A DNA stretch of 64,000 nt. Origin: Salinicoccus sesuvii. Lineage in GTDB: Bacteria; Bacillota; Bacilli; Staphylococcales; Salinicoccaceae. The stretch spans positions 124,001 to 188,000 of the forward strand of contig NZ_JBHRWV010000002.1 of NCBI RefSeq assembly GCF_042648145.1. The letters are read 5' to 3'. Positions 46,899-54,199 of this stretch are shown in pieces; the first letter of the stretch is position 1; the number at the start of each line of letters is the position of its first letter. Both the position numbers and the translations under genes were made by a program. The notes under the pieces were generated by a model. That model was given only the letters and a program-made list of their open reading frames with translations. It ran no database searches and was not told where the DNA came from.

Positions 46899-47384
46899 TT
46901 AAAGTTTTTCAATCTTTAAAGGTTCAAAAGCGATGTAGTAGCCATCATATTTAACGTAAGATCCAAATTGCTTCTTATAGTCTTCAATTGCTTCTTCAAA
47001 ATAACTTCTGTCTATTTCTAAATATAAACACATTGCATATAGGTCACCCCAATAGCCGTTTTCAAAGCAATCTACCAGCTTTTCCAAAGGAAGGATGAGC
47101 TTGATACCAAACCTTCTGGCCCTTACTTCTTGTTTAGCTGCATTTATATTAATATTTTTCCCTTTATAATTTGTTATATCCCCATAAGATGTTGCATGAT
47201 GTCCTAACTCTTCAGCGAGAATACCGTTCTGTAAATAGTAATTAATACGTCCATCTATAGTAATACTGCCATTAGGCGAGAGGGCGTCCTGCTCGTATAA
47301 TGCAATTAGTCCCTTAGGGAGTTCATCTGATACATGCAACTCCAGCTTGGGAAACTGATTCATTAATTTTTCCCTAACTTGCAT
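46899..47384 (-). CDS. ImmA/IrrE-type metallopeptidase
   Basis: A 161-residue zinc peptidase-like protein of the phage immunity type. The zinc-binding helix is LAEELGHHATSY (an HExxH variant; EELGHH). Such proteins cleave or inactivate the partner repressor during induction. GGGGGAT precedes the ATG. It lies 16 bases after the repressor gene and is presumably co-transcribed with it. Confidence 0.85.
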   Translation of the reverse strand: MQVREKLMNQFPKLELHVSDELPKGLIALYEQDALSPNGSITIDGRINYYLQNGILAEELGHHATSYGDITNYKGKNININAAKQEVRARRFGIKLILPLEKLVDCFENGYWGDLYAMCLYLEIDRSYFEEAIEDYKKQFGSYVKYDGYYIAFEPLKIEKL

Positions 47385-47400
47385 CGTTTATCCCCCTAGC

Positions 47401-47730
47401 TCACTTCTTGTTTCTTCTTTGCTTTCTGTACTTGATATATTCTAATATTTCTTCCATCTCTTCATCAGTAACATCATCGTCGATGTGTGCAGCAATAGTA
47501 TTGAATGGAGCAGATTCCTGCTCCTGATCTTCTGTCCATCCCATTAAGAATTCGGGTGTCGTTCTTAGCTTCTCAGCTATTTTTTTCAAAGTAACAGCTG
47601 GCATCTTTTCGATATCACCTTTCTCATATCTGAAGATGGTTGCTCTTGAAACATGGACAAATTTAGCTAAATCATCAGCTGAAATGTCAAGTTCCTTCCG
47701 CCGCTGTCTAATTCTATCTCCAACATGCAT
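47401..47730 (-). CDS. Xre-family phage repressor (cI-like)
   Basis: A 109-residue protein with an N-terminal helix-turn-helix (IRQRRKELDISADDLAKFV, then VSRATIFRYEKGD) and a short acidic C-terminus. It lacks a LexA-like autocleavage domain, consistent with the partner ImmA/IrrE protein controlling it. Divergent from the Cro-like gene. The promoter region contains the operator set, so it is the likely binder. Confidence 0.85.
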   Translation of the reverse strand: MHVGDRIRQRRKELDISADDLAKFVHVSRATIFRYEKGDIEKMPAVTLKKIAEKLRTTPEFLMGWTEDQEQESAPFNTIAAHIDDDVTDEEMEEILEYIKYRKQRRNKK

Positions 47731-47766
47731 AGTTTTGCCTCCGTTCGGCTTTCCAATATAAATTTA

Positions 47767-47795
47767 TTATATATATCATGTAGCATATACGCAAC
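47767..47795 (-). promoter_or_regulatory. Repressor promoter (PRM-like)
   Basis: On the minus strand TTGCGT (47790-47795) and TATAAT (47767-47772), 17-base spacing. Operator O1 overlaps the -35 box. Confidence 0.65.
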
Positions 47796-47796
47796 T
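47781..47796. promoter_or_regulatory. Operator O1
   Basis: GTAGCATATACGCAAC, 13 of 16 matches to the element's consensus GTCGCATWWATGCGAC. Overlaps the -35 box of the repressor promoter. Confidence 0.6.
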
Positions 47797-47803
47797 GCAT
47801 TTG

Positions 47804-47819
47804 TCGCATTTATGCTACT
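47804..47819. promoter_or_regulatory. Operator O2
   Basis: GTCGCATTTATGCTAC, 15 of 16 matches. Lies between the two divergent promoters. Confidence 0.75.
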
Positions 47820-47825
47820 TTTTAA

Positions 47826-47853
47826 TTGACTTTGAATTTAACCATGATATTAT
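47826..47853 (+). promoter_or_regulatory. Rightward early promoter (PR-like)
   Basis: TTGACT (47826-47831) and TATTAT (47848-47853), 16-base spacing, between operators O2 and O3. Confidence 0.65.
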
Positions 47854-47864
47854 TGAATCAATTA

Positions 47865-47880
47865 GTCGCATAAATGCGAT
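47865..47880. promoter_or_regulatory. Operator O3
   Basis: GTCGCATAAATGCGAT, 15 of 16 matches, just downstream of the rightward -10 box. Confidence 0.75.
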
Positions 47881-47897
47881 TTTTGGAGGTGATCAAG

Positions 47898-48101
47898 TTG
47901 ATTAACAGTAAAAAATTCAAAGAGATACTAGTAGCCAAGAATATCAGTCAGGATGCAGTAGCGCAGTCAATTGGAATGAATCGTTCTAATTTTGACAGAA
48001 AGATTGAGAAGGGGAGCGATGTGTTTACCATAGGTGAGATTGAAAAGATGATGGAAGTTATTCCACTGACCAGGAAGGAAGCCAAAGTTATTTTTTTATA
48101 A
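47898..48101 (+). CDS. Cro-like Xre regulator
   Basis: A 67-residue DNA-binding protein (INSKKFKEILVAKNISQDAVAQS..., helix-turn-helix about residues 15-40). The start is TTG at 47898, 7 bases after GGAGGT. ATG at 47874 lies inside operator O3 without a ribosome binding site. First gene of the rightward early transcript. Confidence 0.75.
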   Translation: MINSKKFKEILVAKNISQDAVAQSIGMNRSNFDRKIEKGSDVFTIGEIEKMMEVIPLTRKEAKVIFL

Positions 48102-48106
48102 AATTA

Positions 48107-48122
48107 GTCGCATTTATGCGAC
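48107..48122. promoter_or_regulatory. Operator O4
   Basis: GTCGCATTTATGCGAC, the only exact match to the consensus; with one more base on each side it is an 18-base perfect palindrome. It sits between the Cro-like and initiator genes, 88 bases before the initiator ATG. Confidence 0.75.
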
Positions 48123-48210
48123 TATAAAACGATGACCATCAAGAAGATTGATAGGCTGTGTGAGAAAGAAGTTGTCGATACACTTACAGTATTTATCGGA
48201 GGAATTGCAT

Positions 48211-48963
48211 ATGGAGAAAAAAGACATGTTGAAAACTGGTAGCATTTTTACTGCTGGCTACGGCATTATACCAAAGTTGGTTATGAAAAATAAGGATCTA
48301 AGTATTGAAGCAAAAGCCATCTATGCCTTTTTATGCAGCTATGCGGGAAGAGGGGATAAGGCTTTTCCGAGCGTTAGTGTAATAACCGGATACCTTGGAA
48401 TATCGGAAAATCGATTCTATAAACATCGTAAAGTTTTACTTGAAAAAGGGTTTCTCTCCCTTACCAAAGAAAGACATGCTGGTGGATCCTTCAAACAGAA
48501 CATCTACACAGTAAACACTGTCGTCCCACACGAACAAAATCTTCGCGCGGATACTCCACATGCAGATACACAGTGCGTGGATAAGCCGCATGTAGATAGT
48601 ATGGGAAGTAATAACAATAGCACTAATAATAACAGTATAAAAAACAACAGTACCATAAATAAAGAGCATGAGCGTTTTGAAGAATTCTATAATCTTTACA
48701 ACAAAAAGAAAGCAAGGCCAAAAGCATCAAAGGCATTCTGGAAGGCCATCAGCAACCACGACTGGGAGATCATTGAAAAAGGGACCATCGACTACCTCAG
48801 AAGCATTAGAGCAGGGGATGAAAAGTTTCAAGCTTACCCGGCTACTTTCCTTAATGAGGAGCGGTTTTTGGACGATCATGAATATGTCAGAAGTAATATC
48901 TATGAAGCTAAAATCAAGCCGTATATACTAGAGGATTATTCCGATTTCTTGGACGAATTGTAG
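48211..48963 (+). CDS. Phage replication initiator (HTH_36, DnaD/O-like)
   Basis: A 250-residue protein: N-terminal winged helix (about 10-105, DLSIEAKAIYAFLCSYAG, then NRFYKHRKVLLEKGFL), an Asn-rich linker (about 128-148), and a C-terminal helical domain (FEEFYNLYNKKKARPKASKAF...YPATFLNEERFLDD). This is typical of phage initiators that load helicase. ATG at 48211 follows GGAGGA with 7-base spacing; upstream starts lack one. The linker coding region carries 30-bp repeats and an AT-rich tract, a possible origin. Confidence 0.82.
   Translation: MEKKDMLKTGSIFTAGYGIIPKLVMKNKDLSIEAKAIYAFLCSYAGRGDKAFPSVSVITGYLGISENRFYKHRKVLLEKGFLSLTKERHAGGSFKQNIYTVNTVVPHEQNLRADTPHADTQCVDKPHVDSMGSNNNSTNNNSIKNNSTINKEHERFEEFYNLYNKKKARPKASKAFWKAISNHDWEIIEKGTIDYLRSIRAGDEKFQAYPATFLNEERFLDDHEYVRSNIYEAKIKPYILEDYSDFLDEL
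48545..48660. other. Candidate phage replication origin within the initiator gene
   Basis: Two adjacent 30-base units (48545-48574 and 48575-48604) share 20 of 30 positions, 19 of the first 24, with common cores GCGYGGATA and CATGYAGATA. They are followed by an AT-rich tract (about 48605-48660) with repeated AACAGTA. Lambda and SPP1-type phages place the origin inside or beside the initiator gene. Inferred only. Confidence 0.4.
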
Positions 48964-48971
48964 GTGAGGGT

Positions 48972-49325
48972 ATGCACAAGGAAGAAGCAAAGACAGTGAT
49001 CAGAACAATAAGAGCCTTTTATCCTACCTTCATCAAAGATAATGAGGAAGGTAGAGAAAAAGCACGCATATGGATGATGAAGCTGATGGAAGCCAACTAC
49101 CAGAAAACAATGATCAAGTTGGACCACTATGCAACCACAGAAGCCTTTCCACCACAACTGGCCCGCATCATTCATGTCGATCAGTTGTCAGATCCAAAAG
49201 ATACACTCGAGTCAGATATAAACAGAGTTCGAATCGAAAAAGCTGATCCAAGACTTGTAGAATTACGTGAAGAAAAACTGAATAGGCTTCGTACACTTTT
49301 GGCAGGAGGAGAAGTGAATGAATGA
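48972..49325 (+). CDS. G39P-like helicase loader/inhibitor
   Basis: A 117-residue helical protein (EEAKTVIRTIRAFYPTFIKD...FPPQLARIIHVDQ) resembling the SPP1 G39P family, which loads the phage DnaB-type helicase. It is directly before the helicase gene and overlaps its start by 8 bases. ATG at 48972 is preceded by TAGGTGAGGG. Confidence 0.75.
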   Translation: MHKEEAKTVIRTIRAFYPTFIKDNEEGREKARIWMMKLMEANYQKTMIKLDHYATTEAFPPQLARIIHVDQLSDPKDTLESDINRVRIEKADPRLVELREEKLNRLRTLLAGGEVNE

Positions 49326-50598
49326 TATTTCCCGATTTACAGAAGTAGAGTACTTTGAAAAGACTGTTCTGGCGACGGCATTTAAATATCAGCAGATTAG
49401 AAGTCAATTCAAGTTAGAACCTGAGCACTTTGAGGATGACAGACATGGTGCGATTGCCAGTCGCCTGTTGAGTGATAGTTCATTCGATTATAAGCAACTC
49501 ATTAGTGAATCAGTTAAATCTCCCGCAACATACGGAGATTACGAATTCGTAAAGCAAATCGGTTTCATGAACCCGCCATCAGAAAAATCATTCACGTTCG
49601 ATCAAACTCAAGTTCTAGAGCAATATAAGCAAAGAGAGCTGGCCAAAACCATCGATGACTATACAAGAGTACAAAGTGCAGAAAATCGAATCCGTCTCCG
49701 TAATCGTATCGACCAACTGGAGAAAATAGAATTGTCGCAGGGTATCGGTAAGCTCGATACGCTTTCTCATATATTTAAGAGTCTCTATGAAGAAAAGGAT
49801 ACTGCAGTTATAAAGACGGGCCTTAATCCATTGGACCATCTTATAACTGGAATGGAGCAAGGACAGTTTAATCTGATTGCCGCACGTCCATCCATGGGTA
49901 AGACAGCACTAGCACTTCAGGTTGCACGCAATATGGAAGAAGAGAATAAAAATATAGAAATTTTATTCTTCTCTCTTGAAACAACTGAAATGAATGTAAC
50001 GCAACGTATTCTTTCAAATATGACCAACGTGAACCTAATGAAATTTAAACAACCTAAAGAAATGATGACCATGGAAGATATTGATAAGGTTCTTTCTGCG
50101 ATAGAACTCTATAACGAATCAAGCATCAAGATATATGATGATGCGCGCCTAACGCCGAATGCAGTCCGTGCTGCGGCGAGTAACGTTCCAGTAGACAAGA
50201 CAGGAGTCATTTTCATCGATTATATCCAATTGATGGACGCAGACACCAGGCATCGCGAAAAGCGTCATATCTTAGAGGAAGTTTCAAGAGAGCTGAAGGT
50301 TATTGCAAAGGAGATGAATGTCACCATCATCGCGCTTTCTCAATTATCTCGAGCCAGCGATGGTCGCCAGGATAAACGGCCGGTATTAAGTGACTTGAGA
50401 GAAACAGGGCAACTCGAGCAGGATGCCAACATCGTCGCTTTCTGTTATCGGGATGATTACTACTTTGGAAATGGTGGTGGACAGCGTGAAAATGGTGCGG
50501 TAGATCTTGAAATCATTATTGCGAAGAATAAAGATGGTCCGACAGGTACAGCAGTTGCGACATTCTATAAAGAAACCCAGAGAATTATTGGCAGGTGA
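49318..50598 (+). CDS. Replicative DNA helicase, DnaB family (G40P-like)
   Basis: A 426-residue hexameric helicase. N-terminal DnaB domain (about 1-100), then the RecA-like ATPase with Walker A AARPSMGKTALALQ near residue 195, FFSLETTEMNV, Walker B GVIFIDYIQLM, and LSQLSRASDGR, as in all DnaB. The ATP site is intact. AGGAGGAG precedes the ATG. Confidence 0.92.
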   Translation: MNDISRFTEVEYFEKTVLATAFKYQQIRSQFKLEPEHFEDDRHGAIASRLLSDSSFDYKQLISESVKSPATYGDYEFVKQIGFMNPPSEKSFTFDQTQVLEQYKQRELAKTIDDYTRVQSAENRIRLRNRIDQLEKIELSQGIGKLDTLSHIFKSLYEEKDTAVIKTGLNPLDHLITGMEQGQFNLIAARPSMGKTALALQVARNMEEENKNIEILFFSLETTEMNVTQRILSNMTNVNLMKFKQPKEMMTMEDIDKVLSAIELYNESSIKIYDDARLTPNAVRAAASNVPVDKTGVIFIDYIQLMDADTRHREKRHILEEVSRELKVIAKEMNVTIIALSQLSRASDGRQDKRPVLSDLRETGQLEQDANIVAFCYRDDYYFGNGGGQRENGAVDLEIIIAKNKDGPTGTAVATFYKETQRIIGR

Positions 50599-50603
50599 TA
50601 CGA

Positions 50604-50939
50604 ATGGATATTACAGATCTTTTGGAAACCTTGGAATATACCATTGAAGACTCGGCAAAAAGATCCGGTGGTGAAATGGCAGTATGCCTCTCTACAGTTT
50701 ACAAACACACATTGTTATATTTGGTGCAAAACGACAAGCTCAGCATGGATGAGGATAAGCAATATTTCTGGGAATATGTGCACAACTATACACCTTCAGC
50801 CCTGTTTAGAGTGGCTAACCACCAGAGAAAACACTCTGGACAGTTGCCACTGAGTTACGCTCAGGAATGTTTTCACCGAAAAGAAATCACTATGCACGAA
50901 TGGAGGATGAAACGTAATGAGCCACATAGCATTATCTAG
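50604..50939 (+). CDS. Phage protein of unknown function
   Basis: A 111-residue soluble helical protein (ITDLLETLEYTIEDSAKRS..., conserved-looking VYKHTLLYLVQNDKL). ATG at 50604 follows AGGTGATACGA; GTG 50595 is an alternative that overlaps the helicase stop. Follows the replication genes in one transcript. Not recognised. Confidence 0.6.
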   Translation: MDITDLLETLEYTIEDSAKRSGGEMAVCLSTVYKHTLLYLVQNDKLSMDEDKQYFWEYVHNYTPSALFRVANHQRKHSGQLPLSYAQECFHRKEITMHEWRMKRNEPHSII

Positions 50940-51000
50940 TGTAGCGTCGACGTATTTACACCATCACAACTTGGGACAGGTGCCTGGAGGGATGAAATGA
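50917..51000 (+). CDS. Very small phage ORF
   Basis: A 27-residue frame (MSHIALSSVASTYLHHHNLG...) with GGAGG 10 bases upstream. It overlaps the previous gene's end and shares ATGA with the next gene's start. The overlaps suggest it is translated; no function known. Confidence 0.45.
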   Translation: MSHIALSSVASTYLHHHNLGQVPGGMK

Positions 51001-51179
51001 CAGAGAAAGCGATTGAAGAGATAAAAAGTATACTCCTATCATCTCAAGACAACCAGGTATTAATCTCGAACAATGGAGAGTGGCTTGTCCAAGAAATCCC
51101 TCCGTATGGCAAGGTGGAGATCACCAGTCATGATAATAAAATAAAGCAAGTTACTGTAACAAAAAACCATAGACTTTAG
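50997..51179 (+). CDS. Small phage protein, DUF3954-like
   Basis: A 60-residue protein whose C-terminal part (VQEIPPYGKVEITSHDNKIK) has the beta pattern of DUF3954 proteins of Firmicute phages. The similarity is weak. GGAGGG precedes the ATG. A strong terminator follows. Confidence 0.5.
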   Translation: MTEKAIEEIKSILLSSQDNQVLISNNGEWLVQEIPPYGKVEITSHDNKIKQVTVTKNHRL

Positions 51180-51199
51180 GCTCTACTGGTCTACCAGCG

Positions 51200-51246
51200 A
51201 GCGCACGTAAGAGGAATATCATTCCTTCTTGCTGTGCGCTTTTTTA
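51200..51246 (+). terminator. Intrinsic terminator
   Basis: A long imperfect stem (51200-51217 with 51221-51240) with perfect AGCGCAC/GTGCGCT base, followed by T run. Ends the early replication transcript. Confidence 0.85.
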
Positions 51247-51267
51247 ATATAAAAGGAGGAATTCTTG

Positions 51268-51717
51268 ATGTCATTTTTAAAGATTGATGGATTGAACTTT
51301 GAAGCCACGAAGGAGGCTGTCCATAATCGTATAAGAGAATATCACCAACTGCTCCACCTCTCTCCAGTAAGGGAGGAGCCGAGCGTCACACAGACTTTCA
51401 GTTTTATTCCACCCACTACCAACCGAAACCTCAATAATATCGAGCATGCAGCAAGCAGAAATATAAAACGCCAGGAACTCATGAGCAAGCGTGATCATAT
51501 CTTAGAACAGATGCATGAAGCTGTGGAATGTATGAAACCACACGAGCGTTACATCATCGTCAATAAATTTCTAAAAGAAGAACGTGCAGCTGATGTGGAT
51601 GTGTACACGGATCTCAATCTCAATCGCACAAAATACTATGAACTAAAAAACGAGGCTATTGTGCGTCTGGCCTTCTATCTCGGTATTGAGATATATAAAT
51701 CAGATACAGAGGGCTGA
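51268..51717 (+). CDS. ArpU-family late transcriptional regulator
   Basis: A 149-residue protein resembling ArpU/RinA-type activators of phage late genes: KRDHILEQMHEAVECMKPHERYIIVNKFLKEE, then a sigma-70 region-4-like DLNLNRTKYYELKNEAIVRLAFYLGIE. ATG at 51268 is 8 bases after AGGAGG. In complete phages the terminase and structural genes follow; here they do not. Confidence 0.82.
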   Translation: MSFLKIDGLNFEATKEAVHNRIREYHQLLHLSPVREEPSVTQTFSFIPPTTNRNLNNIEHAASRNIKRQELMSKRDHILEQMHEAVECMKPHERYIIVNKFLKEERAADVDVYTDLNLNRTKYYELKNEAIVRLAFYLGIEIYKSDTEG

Positions 51718-52088
51718 TTTGCTGGAGCAATTCTTACTCGACGAGAAGTGTCACATTATATATTGCGATAAAGAGTAGCTTATTAGCGAATTACTACGTC
51801 AGCAATAAGTAATCAGTAAATATGCATCAAGAGTCATCAATTCCTAAATAGCTTTATGCAAGTTACCAAAACTTTTCACGAATTTTTCTTGAACTATTTA
51901 TGTACGAGAAACGAACACATTTTAAAATTCATCGGGTTATGATGGTAATGTAGCAATCAATAAAAAATACTGCTGCAAAGGCACTTGCATATGAATCGCG
52001 AGAAACACACATCATTACTCAGAATCAACATCATTAATGAGGCTGATGGCATTCATGAGTGTCTCTCTAGATTTTAATTGTGTCTAAA
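51718..52088. other. Gene-free gap where packaging and structural genes would be expected
   Basis: About 370 bases, AT-rich, without an ORF above 60 codons or a ribosome binding site with a start that I can support. This is between the ArpU-like regulator and the lysis cassette, the usual place of terminase, portal, capsid and tail genes. It probably contains the junction of a large deletion, or late-promoter sequence. Confidence 0.5.
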
Positions 52089-52089
52089 T

Positions 52090-52116
52090 AAGCTCACCTA
52101 TTGGTGGGCTTTTTAT
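52090..52116 (+). terminator. Intrinsic terminator before the lysis cassette
   Basis: AGCTCACC (52090-52097 region) pairs with GGTGGGCT after a 4-base loop, then five T. It could be the end of a lost late operon. Confidence 0.65.
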
Positions 52117-52128
52117 ATTGGGGAGGTG

Positions 52129-52437
52129 GTGAGGATCGAAGACAGCAATGTCAATTCCAAGCAATACAAAGAAGATATGGATTACCTGCACAATCGAATC
52201 GACAAATTAAAAGACGAGGTCGATGGGCTCGACGATAAGTTGGGTGATAAGTTCTATGAGTTGAAAATGTCCAATAACAGTCTTCATACCAAGCTGGATA
52301 CGGTCGTTTATAACGCACAGAAATCAGAAGAGCGTGCAGGTAGGCAGGTCGACCGTGCACAAGGACAATCCTGGGCACTCGTTCTCATGGTGCTCACTAT
52401 TATTGCAGGTGCCTTCATCAATGCATTCGTACTATGA
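52129..52437 (+). CDS. Coiled-coil, tail-anchored membrane protein (XhlA/DUF2951-like)
   Basis: About 102 residues: a charged heptad-rich helix (DYLHNRIDKLKDEVDGLDDKL...) and one C-terminal membrane segment (WALVLMVLTIIAGAFINAFV). Proteins of this form precede holins in Bacillus and Staphylococcus phages and help lysis. Start uncertain: GTG 52126 or 52129 stand very close to GGGGAGG; ATG 52177 would shorten it. Confidence 0.7.
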   Translation: MRIEDSNVNSKQYKEDMDYLHNRIDKLKDEVDGLDDKLGDKFYELKMSNNSLHTKLDTVVYNAQKSEERAGRQVDRAQGQSWALVLMVLTIIAGAFINAFVL

Positions 52438-52458
52438 GGAGATTTCACGAAAGGAGGT

Positions 52459-52470
52459 GATTTTATGTAG
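52459..52470 (+). promoter_or_regulatory. Perfect ribosome binding site before an ATG-TAG
   Basis: AAAGGAGGTGAT at 52450-52461 is fully complementary to the 16S rRNA 3' end and is followed by ATG at 52465-52467 and at once by TAG. No continuing gene is found, so it is either a remnant or a minimal ORF. Confidence 0.45.
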
Positions 52471-52624
52471 GATAGGCTCGATTAATATACCTCAGTTGCA
52501 GACACGACTACTAGTGGGATGAAGTAGAACGATTGAAAGTAGAATGCGCTCACTTGTGTAAATGAAGCATCTGAATCTGGAGTATGCACTTTTGTTAGCA
52601 TTTTTATTTTGAAGAAGGAAGGTG

Positions 52625-52894
52625 ATGTCGGAAGAGAAGTTCATGGAGGTTTCCAGCAGACCAGCTTGGATGATGTTGGCACTTTTAATTATCGGTTTTT
52701 TAAATCAGGCACTTATCCTTCTAGGGTACAGCCCATTACCGTTTTCTGAAGGGGAGCTTGAGACACTACTCGTTACAGGATACAACATCACAGTTGGTCT
52801 CATCGTATGGTATAAAAATATGCCGACCAGCAAGGAAGGCAGGATCGGCACCGCAGTTACGCGTCAGTTAAAGAAAGACAAAGGCATCCAGTAG
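52625..52894 (+). CDS. Phage holin (SPP1-holin-like)
   Basis: An 89-residue protein with two membrane segments (about 13-33 and 47-64), the pattern RPAWMMLALLIIGFLNQALILLGYSPLPFSEG split by a polar turn, and a basic C-terminus. It would form membrane lesions that release the endolysin. ATG 52625 or the adjacent GTG 52622 after GGAAGG. Confidence 0.82.
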   Translation: MSEEKFMEVSSRPAWMMLALLIIGFLNQALILLGYSPLPFSEGELETLLVTGYNITVGLIVWYKNMPTSKEGRIGTAVTRQLKKDKGIQ

Positions 52895-52937
52895 ACTGGG
52901 TGTCTTTTTTAATACAAAAATTTAAGGAGTGTTTTAA

Positions 52938-53810
52938 ATGATAAAAATCGCAGTTTCTAGAGGACATGGTAAATATACAGCAGGAAAGCGTTCACCAGCC
53001 GGAGAACGTGAGTGGTATTTCAACGATAAAGTCGCACGTGCATTTATTGCTGAAATCGAACAGTATGAAGATGTAAGCATTGTAGAGGTTTCTGATCCAT
53101 CGGGTGAAGTGGATACACCGCTACTGACTCGTACAAATACAGCCAATGCAGAGAGATGTCCATTGTATGTCGCTTTCCACCACAATGCATACCAGGGGAT
53201 TTGGTTTAATGGTGGTGGTTCGGAAGTGCACGTACGCCCGAATGCATCTCAAGCCTATAGTCTAGCATCTACCGTTGCACCGCTGGTTGCTCGCGCAATG
53301 GGACTTAACGATCGTGGCGTGAAAGTGACTAACCTCCACGAAACACGTGAACCGCACCAGCTTGCCATTCTCATCGAAGGGGGCTTCATGGATTCCAATC
53401 AGGATATTCTTGCGCTGAGAAGTGATAGCAAGTTGAAAGCACAAGGTGTTGCGGTTGCCACAGGTGTCGCGCAGTATCTTGGCTTGAAGAAGAAAACTCT
53501 ACCAGCAGATCCATCGACGGGTGATTTTAGCCAGAACGTCTACGGCACTTACTATAAGCCAGAGAATGGTACATTTACCGTTGGCACCCAAGCAATCACA
53601 CTAAGGAACGGCAGCCCGTTTCTTTCTGCACCATCGCCTGGAAAAGCAAATCCAGGGGCGTCAATTAAATATCATGAAGTGTGCTTGCAAGATGGTCATG
53701 TATGGGTTGGCTACTATACTGGTCAAGGTGGACTTCGTTATTGCCCAGTGAGAACCTGGGATAGCAAAACAGGTGAAGTAGGACCTGCTTGGGGTACTTT
53801 CAGTTTATAG
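52938..53810 (+). CDS. Endolysin: N-acetylmuramoyl-L-alanine amidase with SH3b-like domain
   Basis: A 290-residue endolysin. Amidase_3 domain (about 1-185) with zinc-site residues in SRGHGKY, the Glu in AGERE, and FHHNA; catalytic Glu in LIEGGFMDS. The C-terminal SH3b-like cell-wall-binding domain (about 215-290, TFTVGTQAITLRNGSPF...HVWVGYYTGQGG) is present. Both halves look intact. AAGGAGTG precedes the ATG. Confidence 0.9.
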   Translation: MIKIAVSRGHGKYTAGKRSPAGEREWYFNDKVARAFIAEIEQYEDVSIVEVSDPSGEVDTPLLTRTNTANAERCPLYVAFHHNAYQGIWFNGGGSEVHVRPNASQAYSLASTVAPLVARAMGLNDRGVKVTNLHETREPHQLAILIEGGFMDSNQDILALRSDSKLKAQGVAVATGVAQYLGLKKKTLPADPSTGDFSQNVYGTYYKPENGTFTVGTQAITLRNGSPFLSAPSPGKANPGASIKYHEVCLQDGHVWVGYYTGQGGLRYCPVRTWDSKTGEVGPAWGTFSL

Positions 53811-53821
53811 AAGTAAAAATA

Positions 53822-53841
53822 CCTCCCTCAGTTGAGGGAGG
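53822..53841 (+). terminator. Possible terminator after endolysin
   Basis: A 9-bp stem CCTCCCTCA/TGAGGGAGG with a 2-base gap, but no T run. Confidence 0.4.
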
Positions 53842-53999
53842 ATACATAGTTATAATTTAATTTATTCTATAATTTAAGGCACTTGTAGTGTAAAAGCAGC
53901 AGGGACCTTATAAATATAGAATCTATAGAGACAATATTGCACTCATAGTTAAGAGCCACGGATAGGGGGAACTGTAATAATCTATCTTGCATTTTCAAA

Positions 54000-54199
54000 T
54001 TATTTATTTTCTTCATGAGCTTTCTCTTTGAGTCTAGGTCGGTACAACAACATGAGTGAAAGTGCTAGTATAATGAAAAAACCAGTCAGCCCTGAAAAAG
54101 GAAATCTGTCTTATCATAGTAAAAAAGATGTAAGATACCCAGAAGCAAAGCTAATATTAAGCCTGTTACATTAATCATTCTAGCTACTCTCAATTTCAT
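54000..54199 (-). pseudogene. Frameshifted small two-helix membrane protein
   Basis: Minus strand: MKLRVARMINVTGLILALLL... to FLFQG, where the frame stops; in another frame LTGFFIILALSLMLLYRPRLK...EENK continues to TAA at 54000-54002. One missing G in the GGG run near 54090 (four expected) joins them to a protein of about 66 residues with two membrane helices and a charged tail. No family recognised. Confidence 0.5.

Noticed and set aside
45505..53920. Attachment-site direct repeat CAGCAGGG at both ends of the phage element
   Set aside because: Only 8 identical bases (about 45509 and 53899), with no integrase and no partner gene end; chance is likely.
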